A stretch of DNA of 64,000 nt from Prorocentrum cordatum. Its lineage: Eukaryota > Sar > Dinophyceae > Prorocentrales > Prorocentraceae. The position numbers and the translations under genes were made by a program. Shown here one piece after another: positions 13,100-23,629 of this stretch. Within the stretch, counting starts at the first letter, position 1. Every line of letters starts with the position of its first letter. The DNA is taken from the NCBI GenBank assembly GCA_963575745.1, contig CAUYUJ010000904.1, positions 1 through 64,000 of the forward strand, written 5' to 3'. Below the pieces are notes generated by a model. That model was not told where the DNA came from, ran no database searches, and saw only the letters and a list, made by a program, of their open reading frames with translations.

Positions 13100-13372
13100 T
13101 GTGGCCCGGGAATGGAGTTCTGGGAACTCGAAGAACACGAAATGGTCTACAGTTGGCTCCGGGCATTCAAAATCATGCCCAGGAATGGAGTTCTGGGAAC
13201 TCGAACACCACGAAGTGGCCTACAGTTGGCTCCGGGCATCCAAAATGTGGCCCAGGAATGGAGTTCTGGGAAGTCGAAGAGCACGAAGTGGCGTACAGTT
13301 GGCTCCGGGCATTCAGAATGTGGCCCGGGAATGGAGTTCTGGGAAATCGAAAAGCACGAAGTGTGTGACTGT
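13100..13372. repeat. 73-bp tandem repeat, ~3.7 copies
   Basis: The motif AATGGAGTTCTGGGAA starts at 13111, 13184, 13257 and 13330, exactly 73 bp apart each time. Because 73 is not a multiple of three, successive copies read in different frames, so it is not a protein repeat. It abuts the CAGCCT array. Confidence 0.95.
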
Positions 13373-13514
13373 ATGCGAAAAACGATCCCCCCCGGCAAAC
13401 CCCAACGGCCCCCCAACGGCTCCCCAACGGCTGCCCCGACCCCCCTGTGGAGTAATGTGCTGCTCTCTTTTTACACCATTAGAAACCTATCAGTCTTCGC
13501 TGTTAGGTGAATCA

Positions 13515-13770
13515 AGCTCTCCGCCCCAAGATTCCAAGAAGGTCCCATGACGACTTCAAGAAGCAGTCCAGGATGCTCCGAGGAGGCCCCAAGAGGCCCC
13601 CAAGAAAGCCCAAGAGACCCCCAAGAGGCCCCCAAGCGGCCTCAAGCAGCATCCAGGAGGCCGACAAGAGGCCCCCAAGAGCTCAGCGGTCCATCCGGGG
13701 GCCGAACGAACATTTCCAGCCCTGGGCTCCCGGAAGCCCAACAGGAAGCCCTAAGAGTTTGACCATCCAG
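13515..13770. repeat. CCAAGAGGCCCC minisatellite patch
   Basis: Short irregular units of the family seen at 9.4-11.5 kb. The left flank (AATCAAGCTCTCCG) also occurs inside that array, so this is probably a dispersed piece of it. Confidence 0.75.
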
Positions 13771-13775
13771 CCTAG

Positions 13776-13816
13776 CTGGAACTTGAGCGCGCGCGAAGCG
13801 CGCGCGATGGTTCCAG
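13776..13816. other. 41-nt hairpin with GCGCGCGC stem
   Basis: Arms CTGGAAC + GCGCGCGC and GCGCGCGC + GTTCCAG pair perfectly. A symmetric 4x4 internal loop (TTGA against GATG) separates the two stem blocks, and the apical triloop is GAA. Confidence 0.75.
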
Positions 13817-14189
13817 TTCTATATTGAGAAGATGTTTCTTCGCCCATTTGTTTCATGTTTTGTTTTCTCCTTGCCGCCACCTCTTCTCCTGCGCCGCCCA
13901 GCTTCTGCGGCCCAGCGGTCGACCCACGGTCGGCCGCATCTCTGGGGCCACGCTGCCGGCCACGCGCCCACAGTGGGTGGCTCCGCTTCCGTGCCGTGCC
14001 ATGCCGGAGGTCAAACGGGACGATCGACATGGGTACGGGAAAAGATGGGTACACAGTCCAAAGGCAGTTCTTGTTCAATCTGAACAGGGTTCGCTGCCGG
14101 CGTCGATGCGGAAGTTGTCCATTTGAGACAGCAGGTCGCCTGCTCAACAGCAGCCGCCGTTGGTTTTGGACAACAGTTATTGTTGGGCC

Positions 14190-14505
14190 TTGTGCCCATG
14201 AGGAGGAGGAAGAGGAGGAGGAGGAGGAGGAGGAGGAGGAGGAGGAGAANNNNNNNNNNNNNNNNNNNNNNNNNNNNNNNNNNNNNNNNNNNNNNNNNNN
14301 NNNNNNNNNNNNNNNNNNNNNNNNNNNNNNNNNNNNNNNNNNNNNNNNNGAGGAGGAGGAGGAGGAGGAGGAGTAGGATGAGGAGGGGGAGAGTGGGGTG
14401 GCGGGAGAGGAGGAGGAGGAGGAGGAGGGGGAGGAGGAGGAGGAGGGGGAGGGGGAGGAGGAGGAGGAGGAGGAGGAGGAGGAGGAGGAGGAGGAGGAGC
14501 AATGG
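14190..14505. repeat. GGA microsatellite containing the assembly gap
   Basis: GGA triplets run on both sides of the gap at 14250-14349. The true repeat length is therefore unknown. Confidence 0.95.
14250..14349. other. 100-bp assembly gap (N)
   Basis: Exactly 100 N. The round number suggests a placeholder of unknown true size. Confidence 0.99.
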
Positions 14506-14859
14506 AGCAATGCAGAGAGCGGCCCGGTGCATCACGAATCCGCCTCGAGAAAAGGATGGCGACCCAGACAGGCTGGGGTCGCCTCAGGCGGTGCGGACAA
14601 AAACCCCACCGTGCACAGAGATTCACACGGCCTCCGCGGGCAGTGAGTCCGAGCCTGGGGCACCTTCGAGCCACTCCGCGCCGCGCAGGCCGACGGCCTC
14701 GGCCCCAGTGCCCGCGACCCCCAACCACGGAGGCACCTGCTGGGAGTCTTCGGACTCTCTAGGAAGACCCTCTGGCGCGTCGGCCAGCAACAGCGGGCTA
14801 AGGGCCTCGCCCGACTTTGGATGACGGCCCTTCTTAGCATTCGACAGGAGCCTCTGCGG
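14506..14859. other. no gene recognised (downstream flank of LINE-A)
   Basis: Unique GC-rich sequence between the GGA tract and the last recognisable codons of LINE-A. It may be the 3' untranslated part of that element; no poly(A)/poly(T) tail is visible. Confidence 0.4.
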
Positions 14860-15309
14860 TCAATCCCGCTCCACCCGACCCCCAGCCGCCCCCGTCCCGC
14901 CCCCTTTGCAGGCACGCGCCAGGCCGACCGAGAGGCGCTGCGGGCGCACTGCGTGCGCACCGCAGCGCGTGCAGATAAGCACACGCTCCAACTCTTGCAC
15001 CTGATGGCCAGGCCCTGGAGTTTGGGGATCGCAGAGACGGGCGGACAGAGATTTGAGGGAGGAGAGGGTGGTGGCCTGCCTCCAAGAAACCTTGCAGCCG
15101 AAGGCTCCCTCAGGGAAACCGACGAACACACGTGTGGTGGGCTTCCTCACGCGCCGAGCTCTCGGGGCGGGCGCACTGGGCTTCCTAACTACAGGTGTGG
15201 CCATCTTTGCCACCCTCTCAGCAGCAAGCGCGAGACACCTCATGCGGCTCAGCGCCTGCTGTGGCTGAAACTTGAAAGCCTGAGCGACCGACGAAGATCC
15301 CGACATCTC

Positions 15310-15801
15310 GAGCGCGGCCATCTTCGCGAAACAGTCGGCCCACATGTTGCCGAACAAGTTATCAAGCGCCTCGCCCGATTCGATGCACGCCGAAAGACCT
15401 TCATCGACAGACCGATGGGCCTTGGTCCAGGTGAAGACAGGTCGGCACTCATCAGAACTGTACAACTGATGAATTCTGCGCCAGACGCTGGTGTGTGGGG
15501 CAAGGGTTTTAGCATGCTTGCCAACCTATGAGGTCCCTTCACGGGCGAGACTGAGATGATCAGTAACAAACTCGGTCGGCCTGGCCGCAATTTCCAGCCC
15601 GCGCAGCGCAGCAATTCTCTCTGCGCGGGGAACTGTTTGAATTGGGCCGCCAAGGCCGCCAAACATACTTTTGACCGGGACGAGGTTGGGCGTCGAGGCC
15701 ACCACGGCCCATCCGCATCTCCTGGACTCAGGAAAATCATTGTCAAAACATGAGCCATCACCGTAGACTTTTACTTGCCGCGGGACCGTCGCAGCGCCCA
15801 A
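15310..15801 (-). pseudogene. LINE-A ORF2 part 3: RNase H domain
   Basis: Frame 15801-15526 reads VYGDGSC, then CGWAVV, then PRAERIAALRGLEIA, then EFVTDHLSL; after a frame change near 15526-15465, FTWTKAHRSV and GNMWADCFAKMA follow. All four carboxylates of the RNase H active site (D, E, D, D) can be placed, as can the W-x-KAH and GN-x-x-AD segments. The domain removes the RNA strand after cDNA synthesis. Codons 15310-14860 continue as an unrecognised basic tail. Confidence 0.8.
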
Positions 15802-16131
15802 TTCTTTGACAGGCAGCAGGCAAGGCTCAGGGGGCCTGAAAACAGGCTTCAGAGGGATGGCGTATAGCAGGTTGACTGGGGTGAAGTCCCACTCCAGGCC
15901 AACTCCTGTTTGCCCCTGACTCCAGATGTCCTTCCTGACCTGCAGGGCGTCGTCGGGGTAGGGGGGCCCCTCTTGGTCTTCCTGCGGCTCGTGGATCGAG
16001 AATTAGAGGATCTCGTGCTCCAGGTCCGAGGGCTCGCGGCCGCAGAACTCGCAGTTCGCGTTGTCCGTGTAGCCCGCCAAACGCCGTCTCCCGGGCGACC
16101 ACATGCCGTTTGACGGCAATTTGGCAAGAGT

Positions 16132-18670
16132 TCATCGAAGACCGTTGGAAAGCGGTTGCAAATGCCCTTTCCTCAGAGCTCGCATCCGGATGCGTTGGCG
16201 GCAGCCTCCTTCATCCCGCTGAGGAGCCCCAGGAAGGTGATCCAGAATCCTGTGACTCTGCCATCTCTCCAAGCTGGCGACAAGGTAGTGCTTCATTTCG
16301 CTGGGGGACACCCTGGGCAAGTCATGCGCCGCGCCGAGGTCGTCGACGACAGCCGTGGGCGACGCCGTGTCCCAGCACGCCCGTTTCAGCGTGAGCCAGG
16401 GCGCCGAGAGCTGTCCTCTGGCGCTAGCCCGGGTTAACTGGGTAGCGTCCCTGATCTGGTCTCGCAGCGCCATCCGCGCCTTCTGGAGGTGCGACGGCGA
16501 ACCGCGGAGCTCCCATGCCCAGGCAGAATGCAGCTGCAGGATGCTCCATGTGGCGCGGTAGATCGGGTCGTGCGTGCGCTGCTTCTGCGCGGCGAGGTAT
16601 GGGGTGAGCGAGCCTGAACCTGTGAATCCACAAAACTCCCAGCAACGGTCCTCGTCTGCTTCAGCTCGCTGTCATTGATATCGCTGACTGTAGCATTGTG
16701 ACCGACGTGGGGAAGCACTCCTGTGGTCCATCCTGGCCGCCTTGGCACGTCCAGCTCCCCGCTGAAGGGCGCGGATCTTGCGCTTCCTGCCGTGCATCTT
16801 CTACGGGCGGTCCTTCTGCACCCCGCGTGCGGCCGCTGCAGCGCCGAGGTCGTGGTCAAGATGCCGCATGTGACGCTTGCCTGCAATCTCGAGCATCCTG
16901 GCGAACGACTTGACATGCTAAGCCGTTTGACGCGTCCAAGCTGAGTGGCCAGACCTGTCGAGTTGCAGAATGAGGCCGAGGGCGCGCACTGACTCGCAGA
17001 AGACACGGCACGCCGTAGCCACGAAACGCGAGCCGCGGGGGTCGAGGCCCGTCCAGCTCAAGGCCACGTCATCGACCAGGTCCCATCGGCCTCTCCTCCC
17101 TCGCAACAGTAGTGGTTGAATTGATGCTGCGCGTGAGGGGAACCATCGGCGTCGCGGTGGCATGCGTGCATCCTGGCAAGATACCTCGGCACGCCTGCTG
17201 AGCTGGGGAGGAAGAATTGCATGCGAACATAGCGCGCCTGCTCGTAAAGCAGGGCCAGCATTCAGGCCGGGCGCATGTGGGAATTGTTCGCCCTGCTTTC
17301 GCTGAGGATGGCGGAGCGCTTGACCATCCCATAGCACTTTAGCATGTCGAGGAGGACGACCAGCGCATGCTTGCCAGTCAACTGTGCCGTCTCCTTCTCA
17401 AGCGCCAGGTCGAATGCAGCATCTGTGGAGGAACGCCCGCCAATGTGGCCCCATAACTCCTCGCTGGTGCATTGTGCAGCCCCCAGCCCGCCGAAATCGG
17501 ACGACGCGCCTGGCCCCAGACACGAATATGAATGTTGAGGAGCGCGATGAGGCGTCCCCCCCCAGGTTTGGGGAGACGTACCATGTTGGAAATTGGCTTC
17601 TCCTGAGGCCAGAGCAGCAACTCCTCGCGGCGGCAGAGCGCCATCGCCATCGCCATCGTGCTCACGGCAGCGTCGGATAACTGGTCGAGCTTCCGCGGCG
17701 CGATCTTGACCTGCCCCGTCCCCGTAGACCAGCTGAAGGCTCGGATCGCACTACGGGCGTCGTTGCCAGTGAGGGGCGGGAGCGGGTCGCAATCAGCAGC
17801 GCCAGGCGGAAGTTCGACGGGTTGAGCCTCATGATGTTGCCAGAAGCCGTTCCAAGATCTCTTCTTACTGTCGGCGAGCTGGTAGGCATGCTGCGCTCCA
17901 TCGCCGAAGTCAATGACCTCCTGGAGAGCCTGCGGCTTAGAAAACTTGTGGGCGCGACTGGCTCCACCTTTGAGTGCTGCCGCGGTCCGCAACTTCCAGC
18001 CCCGGGCAATCTTCTGATCGTGAGTGCGCTGCGTCGCCTCGGCCATCGCCAGATTCCTGTCGATCAGCTGCTCGGAATCGTCTTGCAGCAAAGAGCCCGT
18101 GCCGCGCCCGAAGAAAACCTTGGCATGCCCATCCATGTGATTCCAGATGCCAGCACGGGCCTCCGTGCGACGCGAGAAATTCTCGAACTCCAGGATGTGC
18201 TTCGCGGTCTCGGCGCAGAGCTCGTCGGGGGACCTCTTGCGGGAGGAGGTCGGGGGCCAGCTGCTTGTCGCGCCGGGCGCGACGAAGGCAGGCGCTGGGC
18301 GGGGCCCTGCGCGCTCAACATCTTCTCCCTCAGCAGCTGGGAGCCTGGCCGCCTCCCATATTTGAGGCTGGCTATCGCAAACTACGTCCGACCCACCTTC
18401 GGAAGGACGCCGCGCACGAGTATCCAGCCCACCTCGCTGAGGCCCAGCTTCGCCGCGAACCTGGGGCCCCAGCTTCCCCGCGGCGACCTCCACCAAAGCG
18501 GTCGCGGTCCTGCTGGGCCTGCCTCTCGTGCGCGTCACCTCCGAAGGCGACCTGGCAAGCGCCGCGGCAGCGGCCCCGCGGGCGCCGCCGGCAGCGTGCC
18601 TGCCAGGCGCCGAGCCGAACTCCACCTCTGCTTCGGGTGCCGGTGGGCCAGGGGCAGCGTCGCCGGCCAC
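16132..18670 (-). pseudogene. LINE-A ORF2 part 2: reverse transcriptase
   Basis: Frame 18670-17378 ends with NMVRLPKPGGGRLIALLNI and a following VWGQARRPI, the finger/palm entry typical of LINE reverse transcriptases. In another frame about 17470-17330 reads GRSSTDAAFDLAL and LLDMLKCYGMV, the motif A region with its first catalytic Asp. Frame 17337-16918 contains DLVDDVALSW; the VDD codons (17076-17068) are the catalytic motif C. Frame 16473-16132 then gives a helical thumb/connector. Short CxxC-containing sequence at about 16060-16020 precedes RNase H. At least three frame changes are present. Confidence 0.8.
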
Positions 18671-18972
18671 TGCCCGGATCGAGACGGGCCTGCCCCACTC
18701 GCTGTTTTCCCCTTGGGTGCGCCTGGGGGCAGGCTCCAGCAGACAGCTTGGCGACTGAGCCCAGCCCCATCGCGCTGTTTACCTCATGGTTGCACCTGGG
18801 GGCTGGGGCTTGCGTTCTGACCGCCGAGAGTCTATCTTCCAGAGATGCGTCGCCGCCTGCCGTCCCAGAGGCCGAACCGCTGCCCGCGCCTGAAGACCAG
18901 CCAGCCGTCCTTTGAGAACTGCTGGAGGAGGGGCCAGCTTCGTGAAACCTGCCGTCACCCTGTGGGGAGCTT

Positions 18973-20098
18973 TCACGCACCTCCCCCTCGCGATGGTTGA
19001 CCGACGAGAACGAACGTGGGGCTGGCTAACTCGAACACAAACGCCTGCAGGACCGTGCGTACTCTGCGAAAGTGGCGAGCCCACCGCGCAGCCGTTGCCC
19101 AAACCGCAACGTCGGGTGCCTTGCGCTTCCAGGATACAGATTCCGTAGGATCGTATTTTTCCCACTCGAGCGTCGGGGGGCCTATCTTCCTGGTAAAACT
19201 GTCGGCATGCGGTCCAGCAATATCAGACCTCCCCTGCAATTCATACTCGATGCCAAGCAGCAACTGGTCCCACGCATGTGTCAAATCCAGCGCCGTGGTG
19301 GCCTTCTGACCCTTGTGGCGGAGCGGCTCCCAGTCGGGAGGCGGCCGCGCGCGCCCTGCCTTGGGGGGCTTGCTGAACCCTTTCGGCTGCGCCAGCTCCC
19401 CCATCCACATGCCATGGGGCTTCGCCCGCATCGTGATGGTCGCGGGCAGGCGTGGCCGAGCGCCAGCCTCGCCGACCGCTTCGGGGCGAAGTCGTGGGAC
19501 TAGCGGGCAGGGGGCGAAGAAATAGTCGATCGTGCTGCCAGGAAGAGATTGCAAACATGTGAGGGCCGACGGAACAGTGGCCACGCCGTTGACGGAGCGC
19601 AACGAAGCCAATGACCCTCCATGTTGCAGTCGCCGCCCGCGATCCACGGCAACTGCATCGCCGCAGGCACCTTGAGGTACTTGTAGAGCTTGAAAAGCAT
19701 GGCCAGGTTCTCGGACGACAGCTGCTCGTCGACACGAAGGTAGACCGAGACCATGACGAAGCCCTTTCGGCCGCCGCAGCTGACATGCGCGGCTGCCATC
19801 CTGCCGGGCTCCAGTGCGGGCCCGTCTAGGCCTGGCGGGGCAGTGGCCAACGCTCGTTTGGGCGCCAAGATGGCCACTCCTGCCTGGGTCCCAGAGCCCG
19901 TCCCAGGCAGAGCGGGCTCCAAATGCCATGGAAGCCCTCGACCAATGCGTCTTGCTGTGCCTTGGCCAGGCCGCCGCCCTCGACGCGGGCGTGGTGTTCC
20001 TGCGCAGCGATGCACATGCTGTGGCAGGGCTTCAGGTTGTCGATGAGAGGGCCGCCTGGAGAAACATTCAAAGTCATGATATCAAACGGACTCGCCAT
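18973..20098 (-). pseudogene. LINE-A ORF2 part 1: APE-type endonuclease
   Basis: A plausible start is ATG 20098. The opening reads MASPFDIMTLNV and then AAQEHH, matching the N terminus of exonuclease/endonuclease/phosphatase domains (the E that binds metal). After a frame change, frame 20015-19500 has GTQAGVAILAP and IAGGDCNME, the equivalent of the GDFN motif. A further change into frame 19929-18973 gives GSTIDYFFA, the S-x-x-DY motif, and PATITMRAKPHG near the final His motif. The domain would nick target DNA to prime reverse transcription. Three frames are needed to read it. Confidence 0.75.
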
Positions 20099-20153
20099 TG
20101 ATCCAAATAAAGTCACAAGAGACAAGAACGTCCGCAGTAAGGGCGAGCCGCCG

Positions 20154-21410
20154 CTATGGAGGCGGGGCATCTGCTGGCGGGGCCGCCCGCGGCGCGGAGG
20201 GCTCGGACTTGGCCCGCTTGACTTTGGCCCCGTGTGCCTCGAAGATTTCAGCGATCTTGCGCTTGTCTCCTCCCGCCTTGGCCACCTCCTCGAGCAGACT
20301 CTGCTCGCCCATGGCGTCCACCTCCATTTCTGCGTCTGGAGCCTGCGCCTCAGGTCGCACGCGACTTGCTCGCTCTGCAGCTTCGCGTTCAGCACGCTCA
20401 GCTTGTTGCTTTGCGCGGAGCTTTAGCCTCCAGCTTGCGCAAATACTCGAAATCAGTCTCGAGCCGCTCCGCCAGCTCGTTTTTAGCCCCGAGCGCCGTG
20501 AGCACTTCGCGAAGGCCGTCGAGCGTGACCGAGAGGCCCTTGATTGGCTTGTCGGCGGCAGGCTGCCCAGTGGAGCTCTGGGGAGGAACTGGTGCTGCAC
20601 GCTGGAGCTCGCGCTTCAGCTCCTGTAACTCCCCCATCTGCTTATCAATCTCCGCCAACTGCTTAGTGGCGGCGTCCCCCTGCTCTTGAAGTTGCGCCTT
20701 CCGCTCGCTGAGGTTGCCCCACTTCCGCTCCTGGTCTTGGCGTAACTTCTCTCGGCGTGTGATCTGCGCTCCCAGGTCGCGGAGCCGCTGTCCCAACGGC
20801 CTGGCAGCAGCCAGCTTGTTCTTGATCCCAGACTGCTCTTTGGGGTGGGTTTCCTTGGCTGCGACCGTGTGCGGGTCGGTGTTGGAGCCTGCCGTCTTGA
20901 TGAGGTCCGCAAGCTCGCGCAACCTTCTCTTGTACTGCTCGTCGCCAGTGATGGCTGGCTCCTCGGGCTGAGGGGCTGTCTGGCCAGTGGCCTGCTGGAG
21001 CTTGGCGTAGGCCGTGGCCAACTCCGCCTTGAGCTTCTGCACCTCGACCGAACTCGTCCATGCTGCCAGCGTGCGACCTGGTGCGCGTGCTGAGCAGGGC
21101 GGAGCCGAAGGCAAGCGGTGCTCCTTGAAGCAGAGGCCCTTCCCCAGCGCGCACTTGGTGCACGACGTCGCGTCGGGGGCGTTGAACCATGGCGAGCCAC
21201 GGTCCCCGACGCAGCTCTTGCAAGACCACTGATGTTTGCGCTGTTCCGCTTGGTGGTGCGGCTGCGCCATTCCTTTGGCGGCAATCCTGGGGCGGGGGCC
21301 CAAATCCCGCGGTGAAGGCCGAGACTCTTGAACAAAACTGTTGGGCTGCGTCGCCCTAGCACTAGCCGCAGACTAGCGGTATCCTCGTGCGCCCCTGTGG
21401 AACAACGCAT
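20154..21410 (-). pseudogene. LINE-A ORF1: zinc-finger, coiled-coil RNA-binding-type protein
   Basis: The start is the ATG next to the leader relic. After a frame change, the frame 21303-20398 carries a W-x-C-x2-C-x16-C-x2-C finger (WSCKSC...SCTKC, RanBP2-like) near its start. A long Lys/Glu/Gln-rich region likely to form a coiled coil follows (KLKAELATAYAKLQ and LSERKAQLQEQG). After a second frame change near 20410-20440 the reading continues as an Ala/Glu/Arg helix and ends at a stop at 20154. ORF1 proteins of LINEs bind the element RNA; that role is inferred from position and layout. The two frame changes make this copy non-functional as read. Confidence 0.7.
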
Positions 21411-21431
21411 CTTGAGCCAAAATGGCTGCGG
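21411..21431 (-). other. relict dinoflagellate spliced leader (DinoSL)
   Basis: On the minus strand the 21 bases match the conserved part of the dinoflagellate spliced leader at 20 positions; the only change is T to C in the fourth base (CCGCAGCC...TGGCTCAAG). An ATG follows at once (21410-21408). In dinoflagellates the leader is added to mRNA by trans-splicing, so a copy in the genome directly before an ORF indicates reverse transcription and reinsertion of a mature mRNA. Confidence 0.85.
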
Positions 21432-21880
21432 ACGAGGGGGAGGAGGAGGAGGAAGAGGAGGAGGAGGAGGAGGAGGAGGAGGAGGATCCTGCACCCCGTA
21501 CAGCGGGCACGCCGCCTTAGGGGGCAGGCTCCAGCGGCACGGGAACTTCCGACCCACCAGCCCCGCCCCCCCCGACCGCTCACACGCTTCCCCTTGCCTT
21601 TGGAACCTGCTTTAGGCTGGGCTCGCGGGGCGTAGATGATTGGCGCGCGAGAGAGTGGGTCAGGAAGAGGGGCGTCGGCGTACGTCTCGAGCCGAGCGGA
21701 GGGAGGAGAAACACGCACATCACTTGAAAGAATTCTTCGGGCTACCCGGTTCTTAAAATGTTCGCTACCCGCGAAAACAGTCCTGGCCATGGGCGCCCTG
21801 AAAGGGTTGAAAAACATTGTCTCAGCGCCCCGACCTGGGGTTGTCTTGGCCCAGGCTCCGACCTCGGAACACCCTTTGTC
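21432..21880. other. GGA tract and unrecognised flank 5' of LINE-A
   Basis: A GGA microsatellite (21433-21485) touches the leader relic. The remaining sequence shows no recognised gene. Confidence 0.5.
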
Positions 21881-22480
21881 AGACCTTCGCGGGCAGAGGG
21901 GGGCTCAGGATCATCAGCGGACTCATAGCTGACCCGTGGAGACCGTCTCGCCCATCTGCCGCTCCGAGGGGCCGCGAGGGGCCGCTCCCCACGAGTAGTT
22001 GCCGTTCGCCATCTCCACCCGCGCATCCACGAAGACCGAGAGCGCCGCGCCGATCTTCGTGTCCTTGTTGCACGCCATCGAGATGCTGGCCTTGGGGGGC
22101 TCTCCGTTCTGCGCCTTCAAGACCTGGCCCCTGCAGTGCGGGATCGAGCGGCCCAACCTCGCCGCCGTGGCTCCTGGTGTGAAGACCTCCTGCTGGTAGA
22201 ACTCCTTCACCTCGTCGCGCAGCTTGACCGCCTGCGCGTCGCCATTTGCCCTCGAACTGCCTGCCCGCGCCGTAGAGGATCGCCGCCATCGCTGCGTGGA
22301 CGTGCGGTGGTCCGGGAACTTTCCGGTCCACGTCGCCACCTTCGCACTGCTTCTTCGTCATGTCCAGGCCGGTCTTGCTGTACGTGACCCCCCGCGGCTT
22401 CCACCGCTGCGGCCGGGCCCGCGTTGGCGTTCGGCACCTCGCGGCGGTGGCACACCGTGCCCATTGAGGTCCGCGGCGTC
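21880..22480 (-). pseudogene. unrecognised coding-like remnant
   Basis: Two overlapping minus frames (22361-21879 and 22339-21923) read like parts of one protein joined by a frame change near 22255. The first gives DMTKKQCEGGDVDRKVPG and HAAMAAILYGAGRQFEG; the second gives LRDEVKEFYQQEVFTPGA and FVDARVEMANGNYSWGA. No family was recognised. It lies upstream of the LINE-A leader relic on the same strand, so it is not part of that transcript; it may be another element or a broken exon. Confidence 0.4.
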
Positions 22481-22630
22481 CCCGGCGGGCGTCATGGCGA
22501 GGCGCGCGCGGAGCAGCGCGAGCTTGCCCCCACCTCCGCCGCCGCCCTTGCTGCTGTCGGCGGTGCTGCCCTTGTGCTTCTTCTCCCGGCCCCCATCGTC
22601 GCCGTGGCCCCGCTCTCGTCTCGGGGGCGG

Positions 22631-22780
22631 AGAAGAGGGGGGTGATGACTGGGGGGGGTTGGATATCACGGCGGGGGTCATGATGTTTCCCCAGATCTCA
22701 TGGCGCCTCTCCTTGCTTCATCACGTCCCTGGCCCCCCCGCTGGGCCGCGCACATGCCGCCGGTCATGATCTGCACCCCC
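22631..22780. repeat. dispersed repeat, copy 1
   Basis: About 150 bp, from GGGGGGTGATGACT to GGTCATGATCTGCACCCCCTC, closely match 26995-27140. The right flank resumes similarity after the CTC tract (CCCTCTTGGCCGCTCC at about 22861). Confidence 0.85.
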
Positions 22781-22862
22781 TCCTCCTCCTCCTCCTCCTC
22801 CTCCTCCTCCTCCTCCTCCTCCTCCTCCTCCTCCTCCTCCTCCTCCTCCTCCTCCTCCTCCC
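22779..22862. repeat. CTC microsatellite
   Basis: Twenty-eight near-perfect CTC triplets interrupting the dispersed repeat. The sister copy at 27 kb has a few bases here instead, so this is a local expansion. Confidence 0.95.
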
Positions 22863-22997
22863 CCCTCTTGGCCGCTCCCGATCTTCTGGCCGTGCCGCCC
22901 GCGGCGCGTGGAACCGGGGGGGCGGCGCCACGTCCCCCCGGGTACCTGCGAAGCGGCAGGCTCTCCCGTGAGGCACGTGCTCTCGAGGCCGCAGGGA

Positions 22998-23137
22998 GGA
23001 GGAGGAGGAGGAGGAGGAGGAGGAGGAGGAGGAGGAGGAGGAGGAGGAGGAGGAGGAGGTGGCGGAGGAGGAAGGAGGAGGAAGGAGGAGGAGGAGGGAG
23101 GAGGCGGAGGAGGAGGAGGAGGCGGAGGAGGAGGAGG
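22998..23137. repeat. GGA microsatellite
   Basis: GGA triplets with GGC interruptions, in inverted orientation to the CTC tract 135 bp to the left. Confidence 0.95.
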
Positions 23138-23138
23138 C

Positions 23139-23244
23139 TTGCAAAAAAACCAAGGATTGCAAACAAAAATTCCAAATGGACAGGTGATGAAGTAGGTTTT
23201 TTTGCAATCTTTCGTTCAAGGTTTTTTTTTTTTTTTTTTTTTTT
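23139..23244. repeat. A/T inverted repeat and poly(T) tract
   Basis: TTGCAAAAAAACC (23139-23151) is perfectly complementary to GGTTTTTTTGCAA (23195-23207). The phrase recurs again beside a run of about 24 T at 23221-23244. In minus orientation the T run is a poly(A), which would suit the 3' end of a retroposed transcript of LINE-B. Confidence 0.6.
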
Positions 23245-23346
23245 GCAATCCTTCAGGCGAGGCTCGAGCCGTCGAAAAATCGCAGACGGGGCAAAGGGAG
23301 CGAGGTAGCCGGCGGGATTCCTCCCCGAAGCGTCGGCGGCCCCCGT

Positions 23347-23520
23347 GGTTTCTCGCAGTGTGTCCCCAGAGCATGGAGCCCGGAGCGTGTTCAGCTGGCT
23401 GCGGTCGCCCGGCGTGCGAAGACTCGTCGACGGTGAGCACAACCGTTGGCCGGTGTCAGGCCATGGCATCCATTTCGGAGCCCGTGGGTGCCTCTGAGGT
23501 GGTTCATGAGACCCTTGCGA
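23347..23520. repeat. tandem duplicate of the LINE-B 3' segment (empty-site copy)
   Basis: This matches 23532-24030 once the 321-bp composite MITE is removed: GCATGGAGCCC, GGCGTGCGAAGACT, CGACGGTGAGCAC and the long block GGTGTCAGGCCATGGCATC onward. About 180 bp each. Confidence 0.85.
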
Positions 23521-23629
23521 GTTCCCCCGTGGTTTCGCAGTGTTTTCGAAGCATGGAGCCCTGCAGCGTGTTTTTAGCTGCGTCCGCCCGGCGTGCGAAG
23601 ACTTTTGTCGACGGTGAGCACAGACGTTG

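Larger units (their letters stand above)
14860..21431 (-). mobile_element. LINE-A: non-LTR retrotransposon with spliced-leader 5' end
   Basis: Reading down the minus strand, a leader relic is followed by ORF1 (zinc finger plus coiled coil), an APE-type endonuclease, a reverse transcriptase, a CxxC segment and an RNase H. This is the domain order of RNase H-bearing LINE clades. The element is about 6.6 kb and nearly complete, but at least six frame changes break it, so it is either a decayed copy or carries many indel errors from sequencing. No target-site duplication was found. Immediately upstream lies a GGA tract (about 21432-21485). Confidence 0.85.

Noticed and set aside
11586-13550. 654-codon Ser/Ala/Leu/Pro/Gln frame
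   Set aside because: It is the translation of the CAGCCT array and then of the 73-bp repeat in shifting phase; not a structural protein gene.
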